A stretch of 64,000 bases of DNA from assembly GCA_016714975.1 (NCBI GenBank), contig JADKBR010000021.1, positions 124,001-188,000 on the forward strand, in the 5' to 3' direction. The position numbers were made by a program, and so were the translations under genes. How positions within the stretch are numbered: position 1 is the first letter of the stretch; each line of letters begins with the position of its first letter. The notes under the pieces were generated by a model, which saw only the letters and a program-made list of their open reading frames with translations, did no database searches and was not told the origin of the DNA. This document shows, in pieces, positions 40,664 through 47,964 of this stretch. This DNA is from Candidatus Dechloromonas phosphorivorans (GTDB lineage: Bacteria; Pseudomonadota; Gammaproteobacteria; Burkholderiales; Rhodocyclaceae).

Positions 40664-42467
40664 CTGAGGCGACAACTACCTTGACGCGCGCCGGAACATA
40701 GTTGACGTGATCAAGTTCTTCTCCGGCTTTTCCCACCCCGACCTTTACCCGCCGGATGGCGTCGGTTTGAAATGCTTCAAGAATTGAGGCGACCCCACGA
40801 TGCCCTCCGGCACCGCCGTTTAATCGGGACTTCACGGTGCCTATTTGCAAGTCGAGATCGTCGTAAACCAGAACGCAATTCTCAGGACTAAAGGCCATGC
40901 TTTTCGCAAGGTCCTCCAGCCCGGCGCCAATTCCGTTCATGGGCATTCTGACCTTGATCAGACAGACCGCACGTCCCTTAGATGATCCGCGTGCAACCCA
41001 GGCTTCGGATGTCGTGCCCCAGATCAAGTTTAGTGAGGCCGCCAGTTGGTCCACCACCTCATAGCCAATATTGTGTGGCGTATTGGCATACTTGGCTTCA
41101 GGGTTGCCAAGACCGACAATTATCTGTTGGCCGATTTCGACGTGCCGCGAATCTGATGGCGAGTGCTGAAACATAGCCTGTGAAGTGGCTTTTGGTGCGC
41201 CGGAAGGCTTGTTCAGATCGGGGCACTCGTTGCAGAAAAGACTCCGGTTGCAGTTGTCCCGCCAGCAAGCCACCTCTCCATTTCGTGCAAGGATGATGCG
41301 TATCAGGTGATCCTGTTTGCTTGTGCCCTTGAGCAAGATCAGATCGCCCTCGCGGGTAATTGAGTTGACGTACTCAGTTGCGTCTCGAACACGGCTAAAA
41401 GCGCGCAATTTATCTTCTCCGGGCTTGCGTGCCTTGAGAACGTTGGAAGCCCAGTGGCCGACAAATACTGTATGGTCTGCAATTTGCTGCGCCAATTTCG
41501 CTATTTGCGTCAGTTTCTGTGGCGCTCCGCTCCCGCAATCTGCAAGCGTACCAATCACGATGATCTTCCGTTTGGCTTGGGCAACCTCAATGAAAGCGAA
41601 GCTCGCCTTGACAGTCCATAGCGTTCCTTTCCATTCGTCGCGGATGAAGGTCACTCCGTCAGGGGTTGTCACCGGTTGCATGCGGCCGTCGAAGGGGGCA
41701 ACGCTGGCGATCCCCTTGGCGCACTCAGCCAGAGTCATGCCGGCGGCCAGACCGCCGCCGATCGCACCGAGCACGGAAGGAACCCAGTGCGTTCCGCACA
41801 ACTGGGTGCGGAGCTTTACGCGCTCGGACCCGCGGACCAGGGTCATTTGCAAACGTTCCGGCCAGACCGAACTGACATCTTCAGCGCGCAGTTCTGCATT
41901 GGGGGAAAGGCCATAGGTGATGACCCTGGCGACTGATTTGGCAGCCATGGCAAGGACCAGTTCGTCATCGGCATTGAGGACGGCGGTGCCGGTGGCCGGG
42001 AGCGAGGCGATGAGCTTGCCTTTTTCCTGGGCGATTGCTTCGCGCGGGTACTCCTTGCTCGAATGATCGTCGCGCACTACGGTGACGATGCCGATGCCGG
42101 GTTGCACCAGGGCAAGCGGCTTGTCCATGGCATTGGGCTTGTCGCCGGTCAGCTCGGTGACGAAGAAGCTGTGCGTTGGGCGCAGCCGCAGCATGGGCTT
42201 GGCGATTTCCTCGATGTTGTTGTAGGAAGAAAAGTTTCCGATACCCTTGCCTTTTTGCGAGAGCATTCCCAGCATGAGTTCCTTGGTCATGGTCTTGCCG
42301 GCGCTTCCCGTGACGCCAATGAACACGGGTTTTTTCAGCAGCCGGCGCCAGAGCCGAGCGCTGGCAAGCAGGGTGCCGTACACCACACGGTCGCCCAGCA
42401 GCCTGTGCAGGCGCCACTCGAGGGCATCCCGTACGCGGAGAAAGTTTTGTCTTAAGGTACGAGGCAT
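40641..42467 (-). CDS. Mur ligase-Cys4-Pth fusion protein B, C-terminus replaced by IS
   Basis: 608 residues as it stands. Residues about 45-395 are a MurF/CapB-like Mur ligase without the UDP-binding N-domain: P-loop GVTGSAGKTMTK (51-62), VRDDHSSKEYPREAIAQEKGK with Lys149 in the place of the carbamylated lysine, VLNADDEL, and GRMQPVTTPDGVTFIRDEW. A conserved Cys knuckle follows (Cys401, Cys406, Cys412, Cys415). Residues about 447-591 are peptidyl-tRNA-hydrolase-like, with Asn455, His465, Asn511 and Asp536 kept but Arg557 where Pth has Asn. After Val591 the last 17 residues come from the IS. The intact protein would have had about 625 residues. It lies 10 bases downstream of gene A, in the same operon. 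Confidence 0.85.
   Translation of the reverse strand: MPRTLRQNFLRVRDALEWRLHRLLGDRVVYGTLLASARLWRRLLKKPVFIGVTGSAGKTMTKELMLGMLSQKGKGIGNFSSYNNIEEIAKPMLRLRPTHSFFVTELTGDKPNAMDKPLALVQPGIGIVTVVRDDHSSKEYPREAIAQEKGKLIASLPATGTAVLNADDELVLAMAAKSVARVITYGLSPNAELRAEDVSSVWPERLQMTLVRGSERVKLRTQLCGTHWVPSVLGAIGGGLAAGMTLAECAKGIASVAPFDGRMQPVTTPDGVTFIRDEWKGTLWTVKASFAFIEVAQAKRKIIVIGTLADCGSGAPQKLTQIAKLAQQIADHTVFVGHWASNVLKARKPGEDKLRAFSRVRDATEYVNSITREGDLILLKGTSKQDHLIRIILARNGEVACWRDNCNRSLFCNECPDLNKPSGAPKATSQAMFQHSPSDSRHVEIGQQIIVGLGNPEAKYANTPHNIGYEVVDQLAASLNLIWGTTSEAWVARGSSKGRAVCLIKVRMPMNGIGAGLEDLAKSMAFSPENCVLVYDDLDLQIGTVKSRLNGGAGGHRGVASILEAFQTDAIRRVKVGVGKAGEELDHVNYVPARVKVVVASVMQPTAE
40665..40693. repeat. Right terminal inverted repeat of the IS
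   Basis: Its complement begins CGGCGCGCGTCAAGG and then matches the left end from TAGTTGTCGCC on. GAAC follows at 40694-40697. Confidence 0.75.
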
Positions 42468-42477
42468 CGTCTTGTCG

Positions 42478-44406
42478 TTACTCGCTGGGCTTATGCATCT
42501 GCATCAAGCTGGGGCGTAACATCATTTCGCGTAGGCTTGCCTCGGCAGTCAAAACCGCCTGGTCAATCGCGGCACGGTCTTCAGCGGCAAAGGGAGTCAG
42601 CACATAAGCAACACGGTCAAGTTTTCCACCCGGTTTCCCCACACCCATTTTTACCCGTCGGAAAGCATCGGACTGAAACGCCTCGAGAATCGAAGCGACG
42701 CCGCGATGGCCACCGGCACTGCCATTCATTCGGGTTCGCACCTTGCCAAGCGGGAGGTCGATATCATCGAACACAAGGATGCATTGAGCGGCATCGAAGT
42801 GCATTGCTGCGGAGAGTCTTTTGAAAACAGAACCGGTCAGATTCATCGGTGTCTTGATTTTGATGAGATAGAAATTGCAATCGTCGATGCCCCCTTTTGC
42901 AATCCAGGCTTCGGGGTACTCCTCCCACTTGCTTGAAATCGACGAGCAGAGGCTATCCAGTGCTTCATAGCCTACGTTGTGAGGTGTTTTGGCAAACTCG
43001 ATGCCGGGGTTGCCGAGCCCGATGATGATCTGATCGGTTGGAGAGGCAAATGGAAAGCCCGCTGACATGGGGCCGAGGGAGGGTGACTCGGTGGATGTTT
43101 GCTGCGCGATCACGCCTGAAGGGCCACGGTGTGATCGGATATGGCTGCATTCTGAACAAAACATGTCGCGACCGCAGTTATCTACCCAGCAATTTACGGT
43201 TTGTGACAGTGAGAGCGAAATGCGGCTCAGGTGATCCTTTTTGTTGTTTCCCTTAAGGAGGATGAGATCCCCGTCCTGCTGGATCGACTGGAGGAAACTG
43301 GCCACATCACGGGTCTGGGAAAAAGCATACAGCCGTGCCTCGGTTCCCGGCTTGCTCGCCTTGAGTGCGGCCGAGGCAAAACGACCAGTAAATATTGCAA
43401 TATCCGCGGCTGCCAACGCTTCCTTTGCTATCGTCGTGTATTTTTCTTCTTTGCGTTGACAATCTGAAATGGTGCCGAGCACGAAAATTTTTCGCTTGGC
43501 CTGTGCATCGCGGAGTTGATCGAGAAGTGGTCCGACCGTCCAAGCAGGCGCCTTGAAGTCATCGCGGATGAAGTTGATTCCGCCGGGAACGTGGACCGGT
43601 TGCATGCGGCCCTCGACAGGGACTACCCGGCTGATTCCCGTTGCGCACTCTTCCAGCGTCAGGCCTGCCGCGAGTCCGCCAGCGATGGCGGCAAGTGCCG
43701 ATGTCAGCAATTGCTTGCCGAAGAGCTGAGTGCGGATCGGGACCGATTTTCCATTGAAGTTCGCCGTGAATTGCAGTGAATCCGGCCATATCGAAGCAAT
43801 ATCGGTGGCTCGCAGATCGGCGCTTGCTCCAGTGCCATAGGTGATGACCCGACCGCGTGCATCTTCACGCAAACTCGAGACCAACTCATCATCGACGTTG
43901 AGTGCGACCGTTCCATGCGTAGGAACGGCCTGGACGAGTTTGGCGAATTCACGGGCGATGGCCTGGCGTGAGCCGAAGGCACTCAGGTGATCGTCACCGA
44001 CAACAGTGATGATGCCGATCGACGGTTGTAAGACAGCCAGTTGATTGTCCAGCGAACCCGGTGCAGTCTCACCCAGTTCAGCGACACAGTATCGGTGCCA
44101 GGGACGTGTCCTGAGTATTGTCTTGGCAACCTCAGGCGCTGCGTTGAGAGACTGCGGATTACCTATTGTCTTTCCTCGAACCTTCAGGATGCTGACGAGT
44201 AGGTCTTTGGTCGTTGTCTTGCCTACACTGCCGGCGATCCCGAAAAAACGCGTGTTTTCAAGGCGTGGTCTGAACGTTACGGCGAGACGAAAAATGCCAG
44301 CGTCCAAACGCTCATCGCCTAATCTTGCGCGGACCCGCCATTCAATCGCGCCAATGATTGCTTTCCATTTTCGATGGAGGACATTTCCAAGGTGGCCTGG
44401 TTTCAA
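42478..44406 (-). CDS. Mur ligase-Cys4-Pth fusion protein A
   Basis: Intact 642-residue paralogue of protein B, starting at a TTG with AAAGG eight bases before. Mur ligase part at about 50-400: P-loop GIAGSVGKTTTK (56-67), VAELGET, VVGDDHLSAFGSRQAI, LNVDDEL, GRMQPVHVPGGINFIRDDF. Phe154 lies where B and MurF have the active-site lysine, so its chemistry may differ. Cys4 knuckle at Cys406, Cys411, Cys417 and Cys420. Pth-like part at about 459-630: IIGLGNPGIEFAKTPHNVGYE (Asn466, His476), Asn522 and Asp547, with Arg568 replacing the usual Asn. ATP-dependent amide formation coupled to ester or peptide hydrolysis or transfer is the inferred role. The ATP-grasp gene ends 18 bases upstream. Confidence 0.85.
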   Translation of the reverse strand: MKPGHLGNVLHRKWKAIIGAIEWRVRARLGDERLDAGIFRLAVTFRPRLENTRFFGIAGSVGKTTTKDLLVSILKVRGKTIGNPQSLNAAPEVAKTILRTRPWHRYCVAELGETAPGSLDNQLAVLQPSIGIITVVGDDHLSAFGSRQAIAREFAKLVQAVPTHGTVALNVDDELVSSLREDARGRVITYGTGASADLRATDIASIWPDSLQFTANFNGKSVPIRTQLFGKQLLTSALAAIAGGLAAGLTLEECATGISRVVPVEGRMQPVHVPGGINFIRDDFKAPAWTVGPLLDQLRDAQAKRKIFVLGTISDCQRKEEKYTTIAKEALAAADIAIFTGRFASAALKASKPGTEARLYAFSQTRDVASFLQSIQQDGDLILLKGNNKKDHLSRISLSLSQTVNCWVDNCGRDMFCSECSHIRSHRGPSGVIAQQTSTESPSLGPMSAGFPFASPTDQIIIGLGNPGIEFAKTPHNVGYEALDSLCSSISSKWEEYPEAWIAKGGIDDCNFYLIKIKTPMNLTGSVFKRLSAAMHFDAAQCILVFDDIDLPLGKVRTRMNGSAGGHRGVASILEAFQSDAFRRVKMGVGKPGGKLDRVAYVLTPFAAEDRAAIDQAVLTAEASLREMMLRPSLMQMHKPSE

Positions 44407-44424
44407 GGGTTGAGCCTTTGGTCG

Positions 44425-45621
44425 CTAAAGGGCATTGATCCATGGGTAACTGGTTCGGTTGCCAAATTGCTTGAGAAAGCTGCGCATCCGTTCCGTCAGG
44501 AGTCCGTGACCGTGAAGTTGGGCGAACTCGGTTGCTCCTATGTCGTTGATCTCCAATACTTTTAGTCCGTCGCTGGTGAACGCGAAATCGATATGCTGAA
44601 TTCGCATCAACGGAATCAGTTCACCAAGTGCGCTGCAGGCGTCGAGGACTTGTTGCCAGTCCGGCAGATGAAAGCCCTCAAAGGATTTGCCCGAGACCGG
44701 GTGCTCGCTCAGCAGTCTGGTTTCCGGCCAGAGGCCGCCGAGTACACGACCGATTGCGCCGGTGGCTTGATCTATATCTGCCAGCAGGTTTCCATATTTT
44801 CCCAGACTGAAATTGTCGACATGGTTGGGGGGCACGGCGATTTTCCAGATGGCGCCAATCGGACTCGACCCGTCGGGGCCATTCAGGCAGATAACACGGG
44901 CGCCGCAGATGGCGTTCCACCCGGTGAGCTGTTCGATTGGCCCGGCGAGTCTCAAAGGCTTCTGAAACAGAAAACCACACTCCGGGCGGTGATAGCGCTT
45001 ATCAACAGGGAATTCAAGGCGCCTTAGAAACTGTTCGACGGGGATGGTCTGGCCGTCGAGAAGCATCAGGCTGTCGCTATCCCTGTCATAGCGCACCAGA
45101 TAGGCGCTCCCGTAACCCTGTTGCGAATAGGCAGGCTTCCCGAATAGCGGGAAGACGCTGGGGTCACGAAGGAGGGCGCCCGCTTCCGCAGTGGTCCGCA
45201 GGTGCTTGCCGAGCACAGCGGGCAGGCGCGAACTCGCCTTGTAGGTTGCCAGGGTCGGTACGACCGGCAGACCGACCGAGTCGGCCATGGTCATGAAAAC
45301 GGTCTTGTCCCAGGCTGGCAGGACAACATTGCGGGGGTTCAGTGCAAGACTCAGCTCTGCCTGCAAGCGCCAACCCAGAAAATCTTCGACTCCCCGGCCG
45401 TAAAGATAGGCGGAGTCATAGAGCTTGTACCAGTAATAGTCGGATATGCCGCACTGACCGCCGGTCGCTCTCAATGCAAGAATTTCCCGTGCTTGGGCGA
45501 CAGCGCCTTTGCCGGTCTGTTGTTTAGCCGAATGAACCCAGTTTCGGTAGGTTTCTATCCGGCTTTTCAGGGTGTTCTCTGAGGTCACGTTGGTTGGATT
45601 CTTGGGGTTGGCGGTTTTCAC
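44425..45621 (-). CDS. Sugar-transfer-associated ATP-grasp protein 2
   Basis: 398-residue ATP-grasp protein of the same family as the one at 37428-38522. Homologous N-terminal block (TYRNWVHSAKQQTGKGAVAQA), nucleotide-binding lysine in FPLFGKPAYSQQGYGSAY, and the metal end in LKVLEINDIGATEF. It is the first gene of the minus-strand operon ATP-grasp 2, Mur-Pth A, Mur-Pth B. It is divergent from the acyl carrier protein gene; 157 bases lie between the starts. Confidence 0.82.
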   Translation of the reverse strand: MKTANPKNPTNVTSENTLKSRIETYRNWVHSAKQQTGKGAVAQAREILALRATGGQCGISDYYWYKLYDSAYLYGRGVEDFLGWRLQAELSLALNPRNVVLPAWDKTVFMTMADSVGLPVVPTLATYKASSRLPAVLGKHLRTTAEAGALLRDPSVFPLFGKPAYSQQGYGSAYLVRYDRDSDSLMLLDGQTIPVEQFLRRLEFPVDKRYHRPECGFLFQKPLRLAGPIEQLTGWNAICGARVICLNGPDGSSPIGAIWKIAVPPNHVDNFSLGKYGNLLADIDQATGAIGRVLGGLWPETRLLSEHPVSGKSFEGFHLPDWQQVLDACSALGELIPLMRIQHIDFAFTSDGLKVLEINDIGATEFAQLHGHGLLTERMRSFLKQFGNRTSYPWINAL

Positions 45622-45735
45622 GGTGATCAGGTTATCGAAGACATCCTTCTAGCCTTCGATCCAACAGTCGAAGGATACGTCATCACGAGCAACGGGACCG
45701 TGTGGATTCTCACGGTCTCTCCATTCATCTGAACA

Positions 45736-45772
45736 TATAATGCTGGCAGTTCATTTGTCTGACAATCGGGAG
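45736..45772 (+). promoter_or_regulatory. -10 element and RBS of the acyl carrier protein gene
   Basis: A perfect TATAAT (45736-45741) is followed 26 bases later by GGGAG (45768-45772), six bases before a TTG start at 45779. An ATG at 45740 overlaps the -10 box and is therefore unlikely to be the start. I see no good -35. Confidence 0.55.
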
Positions 45773-45778
45773 TCCAAC

Positions 45779-46033
45779 TTGGACATAAAGCAAGAACTTC
45801 TTTTCATCCTTGACGAAATTCTCAGCCTCAATGGTCGCGCCGCTTCGTTCAAGGATGACACCCCACTTCTTGGTGCCATTCCGGAGCTTGATTCAATGGC
45901 AGTCGTGGCATTGATCAACAGTCTCGAGGAGCGCTTCGGCTTTGCGGTCGATGATGACGAAATTGATGGCACCACGTTTGCCACAGTGGGTACGTTGGTC
46001 GAGTTCATCGAGGGGAAAAGGCTGGATGAGTAA
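45779..46033 (+). CDS. Acyl carrier protein, exosortase A system-associated
   Basis: 84-residue carrier protein starting at the TTG with a good RBS. The phosphopantetheine serine is Ser39 in PELDSMAVVALI, and the rest (LDEILSLNGRAASF, FGFAVDDDEIDG) is typical of the exosortase-A carrier group. It is the expected acceptor for the AMP-ligase product. It heads a plus-strand run of genes to 53.2 kb. Confidence 0.88.
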   Translation: MDIKQELLFILDEILSLNGRAASFKDDTPLLGAIPELDSMAVVALINSLEERFGFAVDDDEIDGTTFATVGTLVEFIEGKRLDE

Positions 46034-46122
46034 GCGAACCAGATGAGCAAACTCTCCTCATGCGCAATCTGTGCGGCCGCTTCGGTGCATAGAGGGTTCC
46101 GGTTTTTTACTTTACGCCAAAC

Positions 46123-46818
46123 ATGTTTAGCTCGCTTTCGTCGTCCTTCAACAGCTTCGGCGTAGTCAACGGAACCCTTTACTTGGTTGGGAGGGTGTTG
46201 CAAGCCCTGAGCTGTGGGCGTGCTCGCCTGATCCGGTACTACATTGTGGCTCAACCAGTTCCAAATCCGTCTGTACCAATGTGCAAGCTTTCCGAAACCG
46301 AAAGGGTTCACGAAGCCGGGCTCGAAAGCCCTTTGGTTGGGTTTTTTCCGAGGCCACAAGAAGTTGTTCGCTCGCGTTTCCAACGGGGTCACGTATGTTT
46401 GGTGGCTACGAGCAAGGACAGATTCGCGGGTTTCTTGTGGTTTGCAAGAGAACTCTATGACGAAGACGAGGTTCATTGCCGCTTCGTTTTGGCGGAACCG
46501 GGATCTGGCGTTTGGGACTATGACGTGCATGTCGAACCGCATTTCCGGTTGGGCAGAACCTTCGCTCGGCTTTGGGATGCCACCAACGAACGTCTCTCGG
46601 CCTCTGGCGTCCAATGGACCTTTTCCAGAATTTCGGCATTCAATAGACAATCCCTCCAGTCTCACCAGCGCCTTGGAACTCGCAAAATGTACACGCTCAC
46701 GTTTATTTGCCTGGGCGCTTTCCAGCTAGGCCTGATGTCTTGCAAGCCGTATGTTAACTTCAGTTGGAACGGCAGAGGCTGCCCGACCGTAGTGGTTTAT
46801 CCACCGTCCGGGACTTGA
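46123..46818 (+). CDS. GNAT-like N-acetyltransferase
   Basis: 231 residues. The middle (FAGFLWFARELYDEDEVHCRFVL, then WDYDVHVEPHFRLGRTFARLWDATNERL and FNRQSLQSHQRLGTRK) fits the GNAT fold with an acetyl-CoA-binding loop and the usual Asn. The first 50 residues are less clear and the true start may be further in. A+T-rich codon use matches the cluster rather than the core genome. Confidence 0.65.
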   Translation: MFSSLSSSFNSFGVVNGTLYLVGRVLQALSCGRARLIRYYIVAQPVPNPSVPMCKLSETERVHEAGLESPLVGFFPRPQEVVRSRFQRGHVCLVATSKDRFAGFLWFARELYDEDEVHCRFVLAEPGSGVWDYDVHVEPHFRLGRTFARLWDATNERLSASGVQWTFSRISAFNRQSLQSHQRLGTRKMYTLTFICLGAFQLGLMSCKPYVNFSWNGRGCPTVVVYPPSGT

Positions 46819-47154
46819 TCAGGGCAAACGATAGGGTGTTCCTCGTTTTCAAGAACTTGGTGCAGCATTCCTTCTGCATATTGGTAGCCTCCGGGATTTG
46901 CGACGCTGGGTCGGCCATAGCCCGAGAAGCGCGGAGGACTGCCCAGCATGGCGGCGCAACTCAGGCCCGCGGTACCCGCAGGCGATTCATCGAGAGAAGG
47001 GTGCACAGCCCGATGTGGTGTATGTCACGGTCAACATCACGGGCAGCCCTTATAATTTGCCGAGGACGAATTAGGCGGCGATGCTTTTTTGGGTGTCGGT
47101 TCGCTTGCCGAAGTTGTCTTGGTCAAGTGAACCAGGTGATCGGATACACAAACT
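46819..47154. other. 336-base stretch without a gene
   Basis: No frame here has family similarity or a ribosome-binding site. It contains TATAAT (47051-47056), about 100 bases upstream of the hydrolase 2 start, which could be a -10 element, though no -35 is clear. The stretch may be the remains of a lost gene. Confidence 0.4.
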
Positions 47155-47964
47155 TTGCAAGCTTTCTTTCTTCCCTGTGATCTGGGTCAGCGTTTCTGTA
47201 TCTACCATGCCGCCAGAAATGGCCAGGCGCGTGGGGCGATAGTCTATCTACATCCATTCGCCGAAGAGATGAACAAGGCCCGCCGCATGGCAGCACTACA
47301 GTCGCGTGCTTTGGCCAAAGCCGGGTTCAATGTGCTGCAAATTGACTTGCTAGGTTGCGGGGATAGTTCCGGCGATTTCGCCGATGCTACTTGGGAGGCA
47401 TGGCAGGACGACTTGGTATCAGGCTGTAGTTGGCTCCAAGCCCACAACCAAGGTCCGCTGATCCTCTGGGGGCTGCGCGCCGGTTGCCTATTGGCTGTCT
47501 CTGTTGCAGCTAGGCTGCCTAAAGAAGCAGATTTCATTTTCTGGCAGCCCGCCATTTCCGGAAAACAGCACTGGCAACAGTTCATGCGTCTAAAGATGGC
47601 GGGAGAACTGGCCTTCGGGCAACCCAAAGGCGTTACGGAGCAACTCCGGCAACAGCTTGCCGCTGGGCAGAATGTCGAAATTGCCGGCTACACTTTAGCT
47701 CCTGCCCTTGTCGATGGTTTGCTCAATGCCGAGCTGCGGCCACCGGTAGGGCATTCTGGGCGAGTCGCTTGGCTGGAGTTGTCAGCACGGCAAGATGCTA
47801 CCCTCGCGCCAGTCTCCCGTGATCGCATCGATCAATGGCTTGAGGCTGGATTCTCCGTGAATGCCAGGGTCGTTCACGGCCCTGCTTTCTGGCAGACTAC
47901 CGAAATTGAAGATGCGCCTGAATTGATTGAGGCGACACTTGGGGCACTGGGGTCCTGGCAATGA
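47155..47964 (+). CDS. Hydrolase 2, exosortase A system-associated
   Basis: Alpha/beta hydrolase-like protein (TIGR03101-like), 269 residues from a TTG at 47155. AIVYLHPFAEEMNKARRM is the typical start, with IDLLGCGDSSGDF and a nucleophile-elbow region altered to LWGLRAGCLL (Arg-Ala in place of a catalytic Ser). It overlaps the next gene by ATGA, so the two hydrolases are coupled. Confidence 0.85.
   Translation: MQAFFLPCDLGQRFCIYHAARNGQARGAIVYLHPFAEEMNKARRMAALQSRALAKAGFNVLQIDLLGCGDSSGDFADATWEAWQDDLVSGCSWLQAHNQGPLILWGLRAGCLLAVSVAARLPKEADFIFWQPAISGKQHWQQFMRLKMAGELAFGQPKGVTEQLRQQLAAGQNVEIAGYTLAPALVDGLLNAELRPPVGHSGRVAWLELSARQDATLAPVSRDRIDQWLEAGFSVNARVVHGPAFWQTTEIEDAPELIEATLGALGSWQ

Larger units (their letters stand above)
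39034..40693 (+). mobile_element. IS3-like insertion sequence
   Basis: About 1,660 bases with overlapping orfA and orfB and imperfect terminal inverted repeats; the best-conserved part of these is TAGTTGTCGCC (39049-39059 and its complement 40668-40678). The direct repeat GAAC flanks it (39030-39033 and 40694-40697) and is the target duplication. It lies inside the Pth domain of Mur-Pth gene B, opposite in orientation. Both transposase genes carry a one-base insertion in a homopolymer (C near 39513, G near 40165), so as written it would be inactive. Confidence 0.9.

Noticed and set aside
40641..44406. Mur-Pth genes as the housekeeping murF or pth
   Set aside because: No UDP-binding N-domain, Arg in place of the Pth Asn, tandem duplication and placement in an accessory cluster away from division or ribosomal genes.
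46764..47180. 138-codon frame between the GNAT gene and hydrolase 2
   Set aside because: Overlaps the ends of both real genes, has an irregular composition and no recognisable motif.
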